Shown here piece by piece: positions 44,798 to 54,588 of a stretch of DNA of 64,000 nucleotides. A program made the position numbers and the translations under genes. Positions within the stretch are counted from its first letter, which is position 1. The number at the start of each line of letters is the position of its first letter. Below the pieces are notes generated by a model. That model did no database searches. It was given only the letters and a program-made list of their open reading frames with translations, and was not told the origin of the DNA. The stretch covers positions 1 to 64,000 of the forward strand of contig JAPHSS010000036.1 in assembly GCA_026195255.1 (NCBI GenBank). Direction: 5' to 3'. Source of the stretch: Gammaproteobacteria bacterium. GTDB taxonomy: Bacteria > Pseudomonadota > Gammaproteobacteria > SZUA-229.

Positions 44798-44811
44798 TTG
44801 TCCTAAGTCAA
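44798..44811. promoter_or_regulatory. Imperfect FNR/DNR-type site just before nirD
   Basis: TTGTCCTAAGTCAA has one arm with one mismatch to the palindromic partner. It lies about 36 bases upstream of the nirD frame. A role as a second binding site is possible but weak. Confidence 0.35.
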
Positions 44812-44847
44812 GGCCGATTTTATTAATAACTGTAATTTTGAAGTCCA

Positions 44848-45390
44848 ATGATAAATATTTCAGAGGACGTTAACACCGTGGCGCAAGATAAGACCTATGA
44901 GCATGACAGGCTTTATAATACAGAGTTAACTCAGCAGTTACTGAATGAGTACCAGCATAATTTTCCTGTTACCAGCACGCCTTATGCGGAAATCGCCGAG
45001 CGACTGGGTGTAGACGAGCAGACAGTGCTTGATTTGCTTAAAGTATTAGATAATGCAAGTATTTTAAGCAGGGTGGGCCCGGTGTTTCGCCCTAACAGGG
45101 TAGGTGTGAGTACACTGGCTGCAATGGCAGTTCCAGAATATAAACTTGAAAAAATAGCCGAAATTATTAGCGCTTACCCTGCAGTCAATCATAATTACGA
45201 GAGAGAACACCATTTTAATTTATGGTTTGTCGTGACGGCAGAAAACCAGATGTTACTTGATGAAGTTTTGCAGGATATGCAAACCCAAACAGATATTAGA
45301 ATAATGTCATTACCAATGGAAAAAGATTACCACATTGACCTTGGTTTTCCATTGAAGTTAGTAGAAGGTGGTCATAATCATGATAAATGA
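44848..45390 (+). CDS. nirD: Siroheme decarboxylase NirD
   Basis: This 180-residue Lrp/AsnC-like fold protein belongs to the NirDLGH siroheme decarboxylase group. D-type features are ILSRVGPVFRPNRVGVSTLA and VNHNYEREHHFNLWFVVTA. The enzymes remove two acetate carboxyl groups from siroheme to give didecarboxysiroheme on the way to heme d1. A GTG start at 44878 behind GAGGA is an alternative to ATG 44848. The gene overlaps the next by 23 bases. Confidence 0.88.
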   Translation: MINISEDVNTVAQDKTYEHDRLYNTELTQQLLNEYQHNFPVTSTPYAEIAERLGVDEQTVLDLLKVLDNASILSRVGPVFRPNRVGVSTLAAMAVPEYKLEKIAEIISAYPAVNHNYEREHHFNLWFVVTAENQMLLDEVLQDMQTQTDIRIMSLPMEKDYHIDLGFPLKLVEGGHNHDK

Positions 45391-45889
45391 AAGAAGCCTC
45401 ATTTCTGTTTTACAGAAGGGATTACCGCTTGTAAGTCATCCCTATGCGGAAATTGCGAAACAGATTAATAGCAGCGAAGATGAAGTTTTAAATTACATAA
45501 AATTAATGCAGGAAAAAGGCGATATAAAACGTTTTGGTTTAGTCGTCAGGCATCGTAAACTGGGTTATAAATCTAATGCGATGGTGGTCTGGGACATAAC
45601 GGAAGAAAAAGTAGATGCATTAGGCGAGTGTTTTGGTCGATTTGACTTTGTTACATTGAGTTACCGACGTCCAAGGCATTTACCGGACTGGCCATATAAT
45701 CTATTTTGTATGATTCATGGTAAAGACAGAGATGATGTAAAACGTAATCTTGAGTTAATGATAAAAAGCTGTGATGTTGCAGGTGTTAATCATGAAATAT
45801 TATTTAGCACGCGTTGTTTTAAACAGCGAGGGGCTATTTACATAAATTGTGATAATGATGATAAAAACACAGAAAGAGCAGCAGTTTAA
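45368..45889 (+). CDS. nirL: Siroheme decarboxylase NirL
   Basis: This 173-residue protein is of the same family, with L/H-type features: FGLVVRHRKLGYKSNAMVVW and LSYRRPRHLPDWPYNLFCMI. In the family the RRPRHLPDWPYNLF segment is typical of the L/H partner. It overlaps nirD by 23 bases and nirG by one base (TAATG), so it is co-translated with both. It probably forms a heteromer with nirD or nirG. The first codons (MVIIM, ATG 45368 or 45380) are uncertain. Confidence 0.87.
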   Translation: MVIIMINERSLISVLQKGLPLVSHPYAEIAKQINSSEDEVLNYIKLMQEKGDIKRFGLVVRHRKLGYKSNAMVVWDITEEKVDALGECFGRFDFVTLSYRRPRHLPDWPYNLFCMIHGKDRDDVKRNLELMIKSCDVAGVNHEILFSTRCFKQRGAIYINCDNDDKNTERAAV

Positions 45890-46338
45890 TGGAGCTTCAT
45901 GAGCACGACAGAATCATTATTAATCAGTTACAGGGTGGTTTTCCACTTTGTGCAGACCCGTGGCATGAATTAGAAAATACATTGAATATACCGGCAGAAG
46001 AAATTATTAGCCGAATTGAACGTATGAAAACTGAAGGTTATCTTAGTCGATTCGGGCCTATGTATCATGCAGAAAAAATGGGCGGCGGACTTACCCTTGC
46101 TGCGATGAAAGTAGATAAGTCACGTTATGATGAAGTGACTGATATTGTAAATAGTTTTTCTGAAGTTGCGCATAATTATGAGCGTGAGCATGAATTAAAC
46201 ATGTGGTTTGTTATAGCCACTGAATCACCCGAACAGGTTCAGCAGGTGATTAGTGAGATTGAAAAGAAAACAGATATTAGAGTATATAACATGCCTAAGA
46301 AGCAGGAATTCTTTTTAAATTTAAAATTTGAAGTATAA
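45889..46338 (+). CDS. nirG: Siroheme decarboxylase NirG
   Basis: This 149-residue D/G-type family member has YLSRFGPMYHAEKMGGGLTL and VAHNYEREHELNMWFVIATE. It is close to NirD in pattern, as expected for a G/D pair. It shares a base with the end of nirL. In some organisms D and L or G and H form the active heterodimer; this layout of four separate genes matches Pseudomonas. Confidence 0.88.
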   Translation: MELHEHDRIIINQLQGGFPLCADPWHELENTLNIPAEEIISRIERMKTEGYLSRFGPMYHAEKMGGGLTLAAMKVDKSRYDEVTDIVNSFSEVAHNYEREHELNMWFVIATESPEQVQQVISEIEKKTDIRVYNMPKKQEFFLNLKFEV

Positions 46339-46424
46339 AATTTAAACATGAGCATTATCCATGAGTCAGAAGATGTTTTTTATTTTATGTCATCCCCGCA
46401 TGACGAAGGTTTAGATTGTTGGTG

Positions 46425-46919
46425 ATGTCACAACAGAAAGAAACTTACAAACTTGATGATATAGACCGAAAAGTTATATCGGCTACGCAGGCAGGGTTGC
46501 CATTAACTTTACACCCATATCATGATGTTGCTGAGCAGATCGGACTAAAGGTTGAAGAGGTTATTGCTCGCCTGCAAAATATGACAGATCAGGGCATTAT
46601 CCGACGCACAGGTGTTGTACCTAATCATTATAAATTAGGTTTTAAATCTAATGGTATGAGTGTATGGAACGTACCAGATGATAAAATTAAAGCGTTAGGT
46701 AAAAAAGTCGGCTCACTGGAATTTGTAAGTCATTGTTATCAGCGCCCGAGGTTTTTACCTGAATGGCCATATAATCTGTTTGCTATGGTGCATGGTACAA
46801 GCCATGAAGAAGTTAATGAAAAAGTTAAAAAAATATCAGAGTTACTAGCTGCCGATGATGAAGGTCACCAGATTTTATTCAGTAGCAGAATCCTTAAAAA
46901 AACAGGTTTAAGAATATAA
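46425..46919 (+). CDS. nirH: Siroheme decarboxylase NirH
   Basis: This protein of about 164 residues is an L/H-type decarboxylase partner with GIIRRTGVVPNHYKLGFKSN and CYQRPRFLPEWPYNLFAMVH. It follows nirG by 86 bases, a gap with a TCATCCCC-type repeat remnant. The frame opens at TTG 46416, but ATG 46425 is preferred. It precedes nirJ by nine bases. Confidence 0.87.
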   Translation: MSQQKETYKLDDIDRKVISATQAGLPLTLHPYHDVAEQIGLKVEEVIARLQNMTDQGIIRRTGVVPNHYKLGFKSNGMSVWNVPDDKIKALGKKVGSLEFVSHCYQRPRFLPEWPYNLFAMVHGTSHEEVNEKVKKISELLAADDEGHQILFSSRILKKTGLRI

Positions 46920-46928
46920 GGCATTACA

Positions 46929-48152
46929 ATGTTCAGAATGACACAATTTATGAAATCACTGGCGCAAGATACACCTTTAGGGGCTGCGCGCAAACCACCC
47001 GGTCCAGTTGTTATATGGAATCTGGTGCGTCGATGTAATTTAACCTGTAAGCATTGTTATTCTATTTCTGCAGATAAAGATTTTCCAGGAGAGTTGAGTA
47101 CCGAACAGGTATTCTCAACGATGGATGATCTAAAAGAATTTAAAGTACCTGTTTTAATTTTATCTGGTGGCGAGCCATTATTAAGACCTGATATTTATGA
47201 TATCTCTCATAGAGCTAAAGAAATGGGCTTTTATGTGGGGTTATCAACTAACGGAACGTTGATTACAGAAGATAATATCAAACAGATTGCTGATGTAGGT
47301 TATGACTATGTAGGAATTAGTATTGATGGTATGGAAAAAACCCATGATCTGTTCAGGCAACGTCAGGGTGCCTTTAAAGAGTCCATGCATGGTATAGATT
47401 TGTGCAAGGATAATGGCATAAAAGTGGGCATGCGATTTACCTTAACTCAGGATACAGTGGCTGAATTGCCGGATATTTTGAATTTGATGGAAGAGCGGGA
47501 TATAGACAAATTCTATCTTTCTCATTTGAACTATGCAGGACGTGGTAACAAAAATCGTAAAGATGATGTTTTTCATAAAATTACGCGATCTGCTATGGAT
47601 TTATTGTTTGATACCTGTTGGGACAATATTCAAAGAGGCAAAGAACGAGAATTTGTAACAGGTAATAATGATGCTGATGGTGTTTTTTTAATGCAGTGGG
47701 CGAAAAGGAATATACCTGAAATATATCAGCAAAAAGAAGATGAATTAAGAACCCGTTTAGAAAACTGGGGGGGGAATTCATCGGGTGTGAATATTTCAAA
47801 CATAGATAATCTGGGTAATGTGCATCCCGATACATTTTGGTGGGATTATAATTTAGGTAATGTAAAAGAACGGGCTTTCTCAGAAATTTGGCAAGATACA
47901 TCTGATCCATTGATGGCGGGTTTTAAACAGGCACAGAGACCTTTAAAAGGCCGTTGTGCTGCCTGTAAACATAAAGCCATATGCGGTGGTAATACCCGGG
48001 TCAGGGCTTATCAATTAACTGGAGATCCCTGGGAAGAGGATCCAGCCTGCTATTTAACGGATGAAGAAATTGGTGTTGTAACATCAGATAGGCGAGTTGA
48101 AAACAGACCTTATGATGGACGTTTGAAAAATATTCAGATTAGTCAGGTTTAG
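46929..48152 (+). CDS. nirJ: Heme d1 biosynthesis radical SAM protein NirJ
   Basis: This 407-residue radical SAM enzyme has the 4Fe-4S binding CxxxCxxC motif at Cys36, Cys40 and Cys43 (VRRCNLTCKHCYS) and the GGEP motif in LSGGEPLLRPD near 79. A C-terminal SPASM-like cysteine cluster (RCAACKHKAICGGNTRVRA, with later PACYLTDEE) is present. NirJ replaces the propionate chains by oxo groups during heme d1 formation. Length and both clusters agree with NirJ of Pseudomonas and Paracoccus. Confidence 0.94.
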   Translation: MFRMTQFMKSLAQDTPLGAARKPPGPVVIWNLVRRCNLTCKHCYSISADKDFPGELSTEQVFSTMDDLKEFKVPVLILSGGEPLLRPDIYDISHRAKEMGFYVGLSTNGTLITEDNIKQIADVGYDYVGISIDGMEKTHDLFRQRQGAFKESMHGIDLCKDNGIKVGMRFTLTQDTVAELPDILNLMEERDIDKFYLSHLNYAGRGNKNRKDDVFHKITRSAMDLLFDTCWDNIQRGKEREFVTGNNDADGVFLMQWAKRNIPEIYQQKEDELRTRLENWGGNSSGVNISNIDNLGNVHPDTFWWDYNLGNVKERAFSEIWQDTSDPLMAGFKQAQRPLKGRCAACKHKAICGGNTRVRAYQLTGDPWEEDPACYLTDEEIGVVTSDRRVENRPYDGRLKNIQISQV

Positions 48153-48261
48153 TAAGCCATATTCGTAAATAAGCAACGTATATAATAACTAGATGACAAA
48201 GTAGCACGTCATTCCAGCAAGTCTTTAGCTGGAATCTAGTGGTTTTAATATCAAAAGACAC

Positions 48262-48287
48262 GGCATACCTGTCTTCCCAGGTATGCC
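48262..48287. terminator. Perfect hairpin between nirJ and nirN
   Basis: GGCATACCTG at 48262-48271 and CAGGTATGCC at 48278-48287 form a perfect 10-base stem with a TCTTCC loop. A second shorter stem (ATTCCAGC/GCTGGAAT) lies near 48214-48238. Neither has an adjacent T-run; the second may be a degenerate repeat element. Confidence 0.6.
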
Positions 48288-48336
48288 AAAGTTAAATTAG
48301 ACTTTTATGCAACCTGGTAAAAAATAAACTATCTCT

Positions 48337-49911
48337 ATGAATAAACTAGCAGTCATAATATTTATATGTTTTTCAATAAATATAGTTCAGGCAGGTTCAC
48401 TTCCTGAACCTATACAAAAAACAAAAGAAAATTTCAAAACTCACTGTGCAAGCTGTCATGGTGAAAATAGATTAGGCCTTATGGGGCCTGCGTTATTGCC
48501 AGAAAACTTAAAACGCCTTAAGCAGAAAGCGGCGCATAAAGTTATTACAGAAGGTAGAGCGGCCACACAAATGCCTTCGTTCAAAGATCAGCTCGATACA
48601 GGCGAAATTAAGTCGCTGGTTGATTATATCTATACCCCTTTGAAAGAGATACCCAAGTGGAATATGGGTGACATATTAAGCAGTCAGATTGTTTATCCGG
48701 AAGTCAAAAAACTACCAGCAAAACCCGTATGGAATGCTGATCCAATGAATATATTTCTGGTGGTTGAATTAGGCGATCATCATGTAACGGTGTTAGATGG
48801 AGATACATTTAATCCTGTACATCGTTTTGCATCACGTTTTGCATTACATGGAGGCCCTAAATATTCTCCGGATGGAAGATATGTTTATTTTGGTTCACGT
48901 GATGGCTGGGTAACAAAATATGATTTATATAACCTGACTGTAGTTGCGGAAATAAGGGCTGGTATAAATATGCGTAATGTAGCGGTTTCAAGTGACGGTA
49001 AACATGTTATTGCCGGAAATTACTTGCCCCATACATTAGTTATATTATCGGCAGAAGATTTATCGCCGGTAAAAGTTATTGCTGTGCGTAATGAAACGGG
49101 TGATAGTTCAAGGGTGAGTGCAGTATATGATGCAGCTCCGAGGAAAACATTTATAGCTGCTTTAAAAGATATCAAAGAAGTATGGGAAATCTCATATGAA
49201 GATGAACCGCCTATGGGTTTTGGTAAATGGATGCATGATTATCGAGAAGACTCAGGTGAGAATGCAGGTTTATCCAGATCAAAAGATAAGTTTCCCATAC
49301 GAAAAATTAAAACAGAAGATTATTTAGATGACTTCTTTTTTAATCAGTCATATGAATTAATTATTGGTTCGTCCCGGGATAAACAAGCTAAAGTACTTGA
49401 TCTTGATTTAGGACGTACCATTAAAACACTTGATTTAAAAGGTATGCCACATATGAGTTCTGGTATTACCTGGCAGTATAAAGGGAGTACCGTACTCGCA
49501 ACGCCAAATTTAAAAGAAGGTGTCGTAACTATTATTGATATGCAGAGCTGGAAAACCATTAAACGGATTAAAACTCTGGGTCCAGGGTTCTTTATGCGGA
49601 GCCATGAGAATTCTGACTATGCCTGGGTAGATGTGTTTTTTGGTCCAAATAAAGAAGCTGTTCATATAATAGATAAATCTACTTTAGAAATTGTTAAAAC
49701 CCTAAGGCCTGCAAAAGGTAAAACCGCAGCTCATGTTGAATTTGATAAACAGGGGAAACATGCTTTATTGAGTATTTGGGATATTGATGGAGAAGTGATT
49801 GTTTATGATGCCAGGAGTTTTAAAGAGATTAAACGGTTGCCAATGAAAAAACCATCAGGTAAATACAACGTATATAATAAAATTAGCAGATCTTCGGGTA
49901 CCAGTCATTAG
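48337..49911 (+). CDS. nirN: Heme d1 dehydrogenase NirN (cd1-like cytochrome)
   Basis: This 524-residue NirS paralogue has a signal peptide (about 1-20), cytochrome c motif CASCH at 37-41 (THCASCHGENRLGLMGPALL) and a d1-type propeller ending with KPSGKYNVYNKISRSSG. It converts dihydro-heme d1 to d1 in the periplasm and delivers it to NirS. It is separated from NirS by the early GxGPALLP pattern (not the NirS GATG) and by its place after nirJ. Confusion with a second NirS is unlikely. Confidence 0.9.
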   Translation: MNKLAVIIFICFSINIVQAGSLPEPIQKTKENFKTHCASCHGENRLGLMGPALLPENLKRLKQKAAHKVITEGRAATQMPSFKDQLDTGEIKSLVDYIYTPLKEIPKWNMGDILSSQIVYPEVKKLPAKPVWNADPMNIFLVVELGDHHVTVLDGDTFNPVHRFASRFALHGGPKYSPDGRYVYFGSRDGWVTKYDLYNLTVVAEIRAGINMRNVAVSSDGKHVIAGNYLPHTLVILSAEDLSPVKVIAVRNETGDSSRVSAVYDAAPRKTFIAALKDIKEVWEISYEDEPPMGFGKWMHDYREDSGENAGLSRSKDKFPIRKIKTEDYLDDFFFNQSYELIIGSSRDKQAKVLDLDLGRTIKTLDLKGMPHMSSGITWQYKGSTVLATPNLKEGVVTIIDMQSWKTIKRIKTLGPGFFMRSHENSDYAWVDVFFGPNKEAVHIIDKSTLEIVKTLRPAKGKTAAHVEFDKQGKHALLSIWDIDGEVIVYDARSFKEIKRLPMKKPSGKYNVYNKISRSSGTSH

Positions 49912-49969
49912 AGCCAGTATATATAGTCCTGTTTTATTCCTAAAGTTAATAAATAAATAGTGAGATAAT

Positions 49970-50422
49970 ATGTACCGGCGATTTATACTTCTATTTTTGA
50001 TCTCAACTCCCTCTCTTGCATCAGAGATTAAACCTTTTACATCAGATGGTTGTAGTGCTTTTCCAGATGGTACATTTAGACAGCAATCTTTGTGGAGTAA
50101 TTGCTGTTTTTTGCATGATCTGGCGTACTGGAAAGGCGGCACAGAAAAACAGAAAAACACAGCAGACGGTGATCTTGAGTTATGCGTTAAAAATGTGGGT
50201 GCACCGCATATTGCAAAGTTAATGTTAGCAGGTGTTAAAGTGGGTGGTTCGCCGGTCTTAAATACACCATTTAGATGGGGTTATGGCTGGCCTTATGGGC
50301 GCGGTTATAAAGCCTTAAGTCGAGCAGATAAATTACAGGTTGCTCATAAACTTGAGGTATTCAAAATAATTATAGATCACGAGATTAAGCAAATAACCAT
50401 GGATAGAAATGAGGCTGAGTAA
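49970..50422 (+). CDS. Secreted phospholipase A2-like protein
   Basis: This 150-residue protein has a signal peptide (about 1-18). Its core, DGCSAFPDGTFRQQSLWSNC followed by CFLHDLAYWKGG, has the His49-Asp50 dyad behind adjacent cysteines, like the CCxxHD calcium-dependent PLA2 motif. The glycine loop of venom PLA2 is not evident. It lies 58 bases after nirN on the same strand. Whether it is an active lipase or a structural relative is unknown. Confidence 0.6.
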   Translation: MYRRFILLFLISTPSLASEIKPFTSDGCSAFPDGTFRQQSLWSNCCFLHDLAYWKGGTEKQKNTADGDLELCVKNVGAPHIAKLMLAGVKVGGSPVLNTPFRWGYGWPYGRGYKALSRADKLQVAHKLEVFKIIIDHEIKQITMDRNEAE

Positions 50423-51005
50423 GCTGTATAAATTAATTACTGAAGAATTTTAAACCTGAAGTATCTCCTTTAGTATTACAGTGTTGATTCATATCGTTTC
50501 TTTAAAACTCAGAAGTCGAATAATATTATAACTAGCAATATGTAGTTGAGTAGTTACTACAGAAAAAGAGATTTCGGCCGATATACCTGCAATTGTTCTT
50601 TGGTTTTGTAGAATATGTTGATTATTTTTACCTGATGTAGTGTTATGTGAGCAGTAATTAAGAATATACTAAATAATTAATAAAATAAAAACTAATATAT
50701 GATTCTTATATATACTTTATACGTGTGTACTTTCAACTTTTTCGACGTATGTGATAACGGGTTAACTTCATAAAAGTAGATATAATGAGCAATCAGCTGA
50801 CTATCTAACTCAAACAATCGTTATTTTGTGGTTTTTTAGCCTGTCATAATAAGAAAATTTTGCGGGTGTTACAGGGGTAGTGTGGCTGATTTAGATCTAT
50901 ACTTCGGTATCGGCCTGTCATAATAAACAATAGCCAGTGGCACTTAAGGCTGTATTTAATTCAATTAAACGGGGCATAGGTCAATTTATACCTACAGGGT
51001 GAGTA
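50423..51005. other. 583-base intergenic region without recognised genes
   Basis: This AT-rich non-coding stretch includes a 14-base direct repeat GCCTGTCATAATAA at 50839-50852 and 50913-50926, and a promoter region for the next gene. Nothing else is clear; ORFs here are short. Confidence 0.55.
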
Positions 51006-51953
51006 GTGAATATATTAAATGGACCTAAACGGATCATTTTAAAAATATTTAGCTTAATTCTAATAATATTCAGTATTGTTAGAATTCAGTATGCATGTGC
51101 GGAAACCATAGAACTTACCGTTTTATATCCAGAAGCGAGTGGCGGATACGCAAAGGTGTTTAAAAATATACTGGAAGGTGTTAATGAGTTTGATAATATT
51201 AATGTAACCAGCCATCGAATATCTAATAAAACACAGGCTGCCGATGTTAATAACATGTTAAATAGCACTCATTGTCAGACAATTATCGCACTGGGCCAGC
51301 GAAGTTATAAGATTGCCAAACAGCTTAATAATAATTTGCCATTAACTATTGGTGCTATCGTCGCAACGCCAAATGGTCATGCCGGTATCAGTATGGATGG
51401 TAACCCAGAACTGTTTATAGAATATTTGAATAATTTAGCACCTGATGTCAAGCGCGTTCATGTTGTTTATAGTGAGAAAAATACAGGCTGGTTAGTGGAA
51501 ATGGCTGAGTCAGCAGCCTCAAAGCGTAATATAGAATTATTATCTTATAAGGTTGAAAATCTGAAACAGGGTATACAAAAGTATACTGAAATATTAAATA
51601 AAGTTAAAAGCAAAAAAGATGCAATCTGGATTCCACTAGACCGGGTTGTACCTGATAAAGCCATTCTTCCTAAGATATTAAAAACCGCATGGGATAAAAA
51701 TATTGTCGTATTTTCAAATAATCCATTACATGCAAAGAAAGGTACTTTATTTGCATTGTTTCCAGATCATAAACTTGTAGGTAGAAAGCTTGCAAGCATT
51801 GCAGTTGAGCAGGTGAATGCCAAAGGCCAGCATAAATTATTACCAACATCTAATCTTAAGTTAGCAGTAAACATTCGCACAGCCTCGCATCTTGGTTTGA
51901 GCTTTTCTAAAAGCGAGCAGCGAAAGTTTGACATTGTGTTTCCAGCGAGATAA
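51006..51953 (+). CDS. Periplasmic binding protein, ABC-type substrate-binding family (PF04392-like)
   Basis: This 315-residue protein has a signal peptide (about 12-32). The fold matches ABC_sub_bind/type 1 periplasmic binding proteins: CQTIIALGQRSYKIAKQL, LAPDVKRVHVVYSEKNTGWL and IWIPLDRVVPDKAILPKILK. No ABC permease or ATPase is encoded nearby. It precedes a membrane GGDEF/EAL gene by 12 bases, which suggests it serves as a ligand-binding partner and not as a transporter component. GTG 51006 is the start. Confidence 0.8.
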   Translation: MNILNGPKRIILKIFSLILIIFSIVRIQYACAETIELTVLYPEASGGYAKVFKNILEGVNEFDNINVTSHRISNKTQAADVNNMLNSTHCQTIIALGQRSYKIAKQLNNNLPLTIGAIVATPNGHAGISMDGNPELFIEYLNNLAPDVKRVHVVYSEKNTGWLVEMAESAASKRNIELLSYKVENLKQGIQKYTEILNKVKSKKDAIWIPLDRVVPDKAILPKILKTAWDKNIVVFSNNPLHAKKGTLFALFPDHKLVGRKLASIAVEQVNAKGQHKLLPTSNLKLAVNIRTASHLGLSFSKSEQRKFDIVFPAR

Positions 51954-51965
51954 TGGGTATTTAGT

Positions 51966-54485
51966 GTGAGTTTAATTAAAGAATTATTTTCATCACAATA
52001 TAGCTTGAGACAACAGTTATTTTCTGTTTTTACATTAAGCGTGCTTGGGCTCGCACTAATTTCAGCAATTGCGTCTTCCTGGTTTGCCAGTAATCAAATG
52101 CGTGAGCAAATTATTAATGAAGGTTTTCAGGTAACCGCTAATCTTGCGTCGCAAAGTATGTTGGCATTGCTGTATGGGAGTTCGGAAAATGCAGAAGAAG
52201 CCGTTTCTTCTGCGCTGCTTTTTCCGAGTGTCAGTTTTGTACAAGTACTGGATAGTGATTTTAAGCCGCTCATAGCGAAAGGTGATATTAAGAATGAGCC
52301 CTATGCGGTTTTACCAAAAGATTATAAAAATGAAAAACCTCTAGTATTAAGTGAATCACCCCTGGCCTGGCATTTTTCAGCACCCGTATATAGCCCGGTA
52401 AATGATGATAGCCCACTATACATTGACGATTCCAGTACGAAAGAATTTATAGGTTCAGTTTATGTAGTTGTTGATAAGTTGGCATTAAATAAAATACAGA
52501 AAACTATATTTATTACGAATATAGGAATAGCGCTGATCATAACAGCCATTATATTGTTACTTCTTAGTTATGTACTTAAACATGTAACCAGACCGTTAAA
52601 TAATTTGTCTCAAACCATGCAAAAAGCTAAAAAGGGCGATGCACAGGTTAAAGCTAAACTAGAAGGCCCGGAAGAGATCGTACATATAGCCAGTGTGTTT
52701 AATGACATGATGGAAGTGTTAGATGAAAAAAAGGAGGCACTGTTTAAAGAAAAAGAAAGGGCACTGATAACTTTAAACTCGATTGCCGATGGTGTTATTA
52801 CAACTGATATTGAAGGTAAGGTTCTTTATTTAAACCCAGTTGCTGAACGTTTAACAGGCTGGAGACTTAATGAGGTTAATGAAACCAGGTTAGATGATAT
52901 CTTTCAGATGTTTGATGAAAAAAATCATACCAGAGAAGACAATCCAATACTTAAATGTCTGGAATTTCATCAGGTCATTAATTCTGAGCAACATTGTATG
53001 TTTAGACCTAAAATAGGTGATGAAATTTTCGTCGAAGACTCAGTGGCGCTAACCCGAGACAAGAGTAATAATATTACCGGAACGGTAATGGTGTTTCACA
53101 ATGTGACTGAAACACGCAATATGGCTAAAAAGTTGAGCTATCAAGCAACCCATGATTCATTAACAGGATTAATTAATAGAGCTGATTTCGAACGATATTT
53201 AACTGCTGTCCTGAGCCAGGTTGATGAAGATACGGAGCATGCATTATGTTATATGGATTTAGATCAGTTTAAAGTAATAAATGATACCTGTGGGCATATG
53301 GCAGGGGATCAGTTACTACAGAATATTTCAAAATTGCTTGCAAATAGGGTGAGAAAATCAGATGACACTTTAGCCAGGTTAGGCGGCGATGAATTTGTTC
53401 TATTACTGGAAAACTGCCCGCTTGAAAAAGCAGAAAAGATTGCAAAATCAATGTGTGAAGCCGTTCAGGATTATCGTTTCGTCTGGAACGATAATCCTTT
53501 TAGCATTGGTATCAGTATCGGCTTAGTACCAATTAACTACTCCAATCATGAGTTCCAGGATATTTTAAGTAAAGCAGATTCCTCCTGTTATATGGCTAAA
53601 GAAAAAGGCCGTAATCGTGTTCACACTTATCTCGTAAATGATAAAGAGTTAATTCAACGACAGGGTGAAATGAATGTTGTATCAAGCATAACAGAAGCAT
53701 ATGAAAATGACCTGTTTCAGCTCTTTTATCAACCCATTGTATCGATGGATGATTTAACTGAAACAACACAGCACTATGAAATTTTAATTCGTATGTTAGA
53801 TAAAGAAGGTAATATACTGCCTCCTGGTTTCTTTTTACCTGCGGCTGAGCGTTATAATTTAATCCATAAAGTAGATCGCTGGGTGATTCGTGCATCACTT
53901 AACTGGTTGGCAAGAAATCCAATACAGCTGGAAAATTTGAAGTGTTGTGCAATTAACTTATCAGGCATGTCACTAAATGATGAAAAATTATTTGATTTTA
54001 TACAGTTACAATTTGAAAAGACAAAAGTACCTTCAGAAAAAATATGCTTTGAAATTACAGAAACGGCTGCTGTTACAAACCTCTCAAAAGCAACTGGTTT
54101 GATTGATCAATTAAGAAGACTAGGTTGCAAATCAGCGCTTGATGATTTTGGTAGTGGTATGTCTTCTTTCGCTTATTTAAAGAATTTTCCTATAGATTAT
54201 TTAAAAATTGACGGGGTATTTGTTAAGGATATAGTTACTGACCCAATTGATAATGCCATGGTTAAGTCAATAAATGATATTGGTCACGTTTTGGGGCTTA
54301 AAACAATTGCAGAATATGTAGAAGATGAAGAGATATTGATGCGATTAAAAGAATTAGGCGTTGATGAGGCTCAGGGGTATCATATTGCAAAACCACAGTC
54401 TCTTGATCATTTATCTGATGCTAATATAGAACTAAGAAAAAGAGAGATAGAAAAGAACAAAGTTGTTAAATTAATTTCTAGATAA
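51966..54485 (+). CDS. HAMP-PAS-GGDEF-EAL cyclic-di-GMP protein
   Basis: This 839-residue inner-membrane protein has TM1 (about 20-40), a periplasmic domain (about 45-175), TM2 (about 180-200), a HAMP domain (about 200-260), a PAS domain (about 265-385) and a GGDEF domain (LARLGGDEFVLLL intact, about 395-555). An EAL-type domain (about 570-825) reads EIL at the signature position and DDFGSGMSSFAYLKN further on. It likely makes and/or degrades cyclic di-GMP in response to the periplasmic binding protein encoded upstream. The start is GTG 51966. Confidence 0.9.
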   Translation: MSLIKELFSSQYSLRQQLFSVFTLSVLGLALISAIASSWFASNQMREQIINEGFQVTANLASQSMLALLYGSSENAEEAVSSALLFPSVSFVQVLDSDFKPLIAKGDIKNEPYAVLPKDYKNEKPLVLSESPLAWHFSAPVYSPVNDDSPLYIDDSSTKEFIGSVYVVVDKLALNKIQKTIFITNIGIALIITAIILLLLSYVLKHVTRPLNNLSQTMQKAKKGDAQVKAKLEGPEEIVHIASVFNDMMEVLDEKKEALFKEKERALITLNSIADGVITTDIEGKVLYLNPVAERLTGWRLNEVNETRLDDIFQMFDEKNHTREDNPILKCLEFHQVINSEQHCMFRPKIGDEIFVEDSVALTRDKSNNITGTVMVFHNVTETRNMAKKLSYQATHDSLTGLINRADFERYLTAVLSQVDEDTEHALCYMDLDQFKVINDTCGHMAGDQLLQNISKLLANRVRKSDDTLARLGGDEFVLLLENCPLEKAEKIAKSMCEAVQDYRFVWNDNPFSIGISIGLVPINYSNHEFQDILSKADSSCYMAKEKGRNRVHTYLVNDKELIQRQGEMNVVSSITEAYENDLFQLFYQPIVSMDDLTETTQHYEILIRMLDKEGNILPPGFFLPAAERYNLIHKVDRWVIRASLNWLARNPIQLENLKCCAINLSGMSLNDEKLFDFIQLQFEKTKVPSEKICFEITETAAVTNLSKATGLIDQLRRLGCKSALDDFGSGMSSFAYLKNFPIDYLKIDGVFVKDIVTDPIDNAMVKSINDIGHVLGLKTIAEYVEDEEILMRLKELGVDEAQGYHIAKPQSLDHLSDANIELRKREIEKNKVVKLISR

Positions 54486-54588
54486 ACTAACATACGCTAT
54501 CATGTACAAATTATAATAATTAATGCCCATTAGAGGCTAAATGCAAACCACCTGACAAGAATGGATGCGATGTCATTGGAGATATTTA

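Noticed and set aside
48337..49911. Second nirS copy
   Set aside because: The c-domain end pattern GLMGPALLPENL and its place after nirJ fit NirN better than NirS.
50839..50926. 14-base direct repeat GCCTGTCATAATAA
   Set aside because: Only two copies 74 bases apart in a gap with no other structure; no function can be argued.
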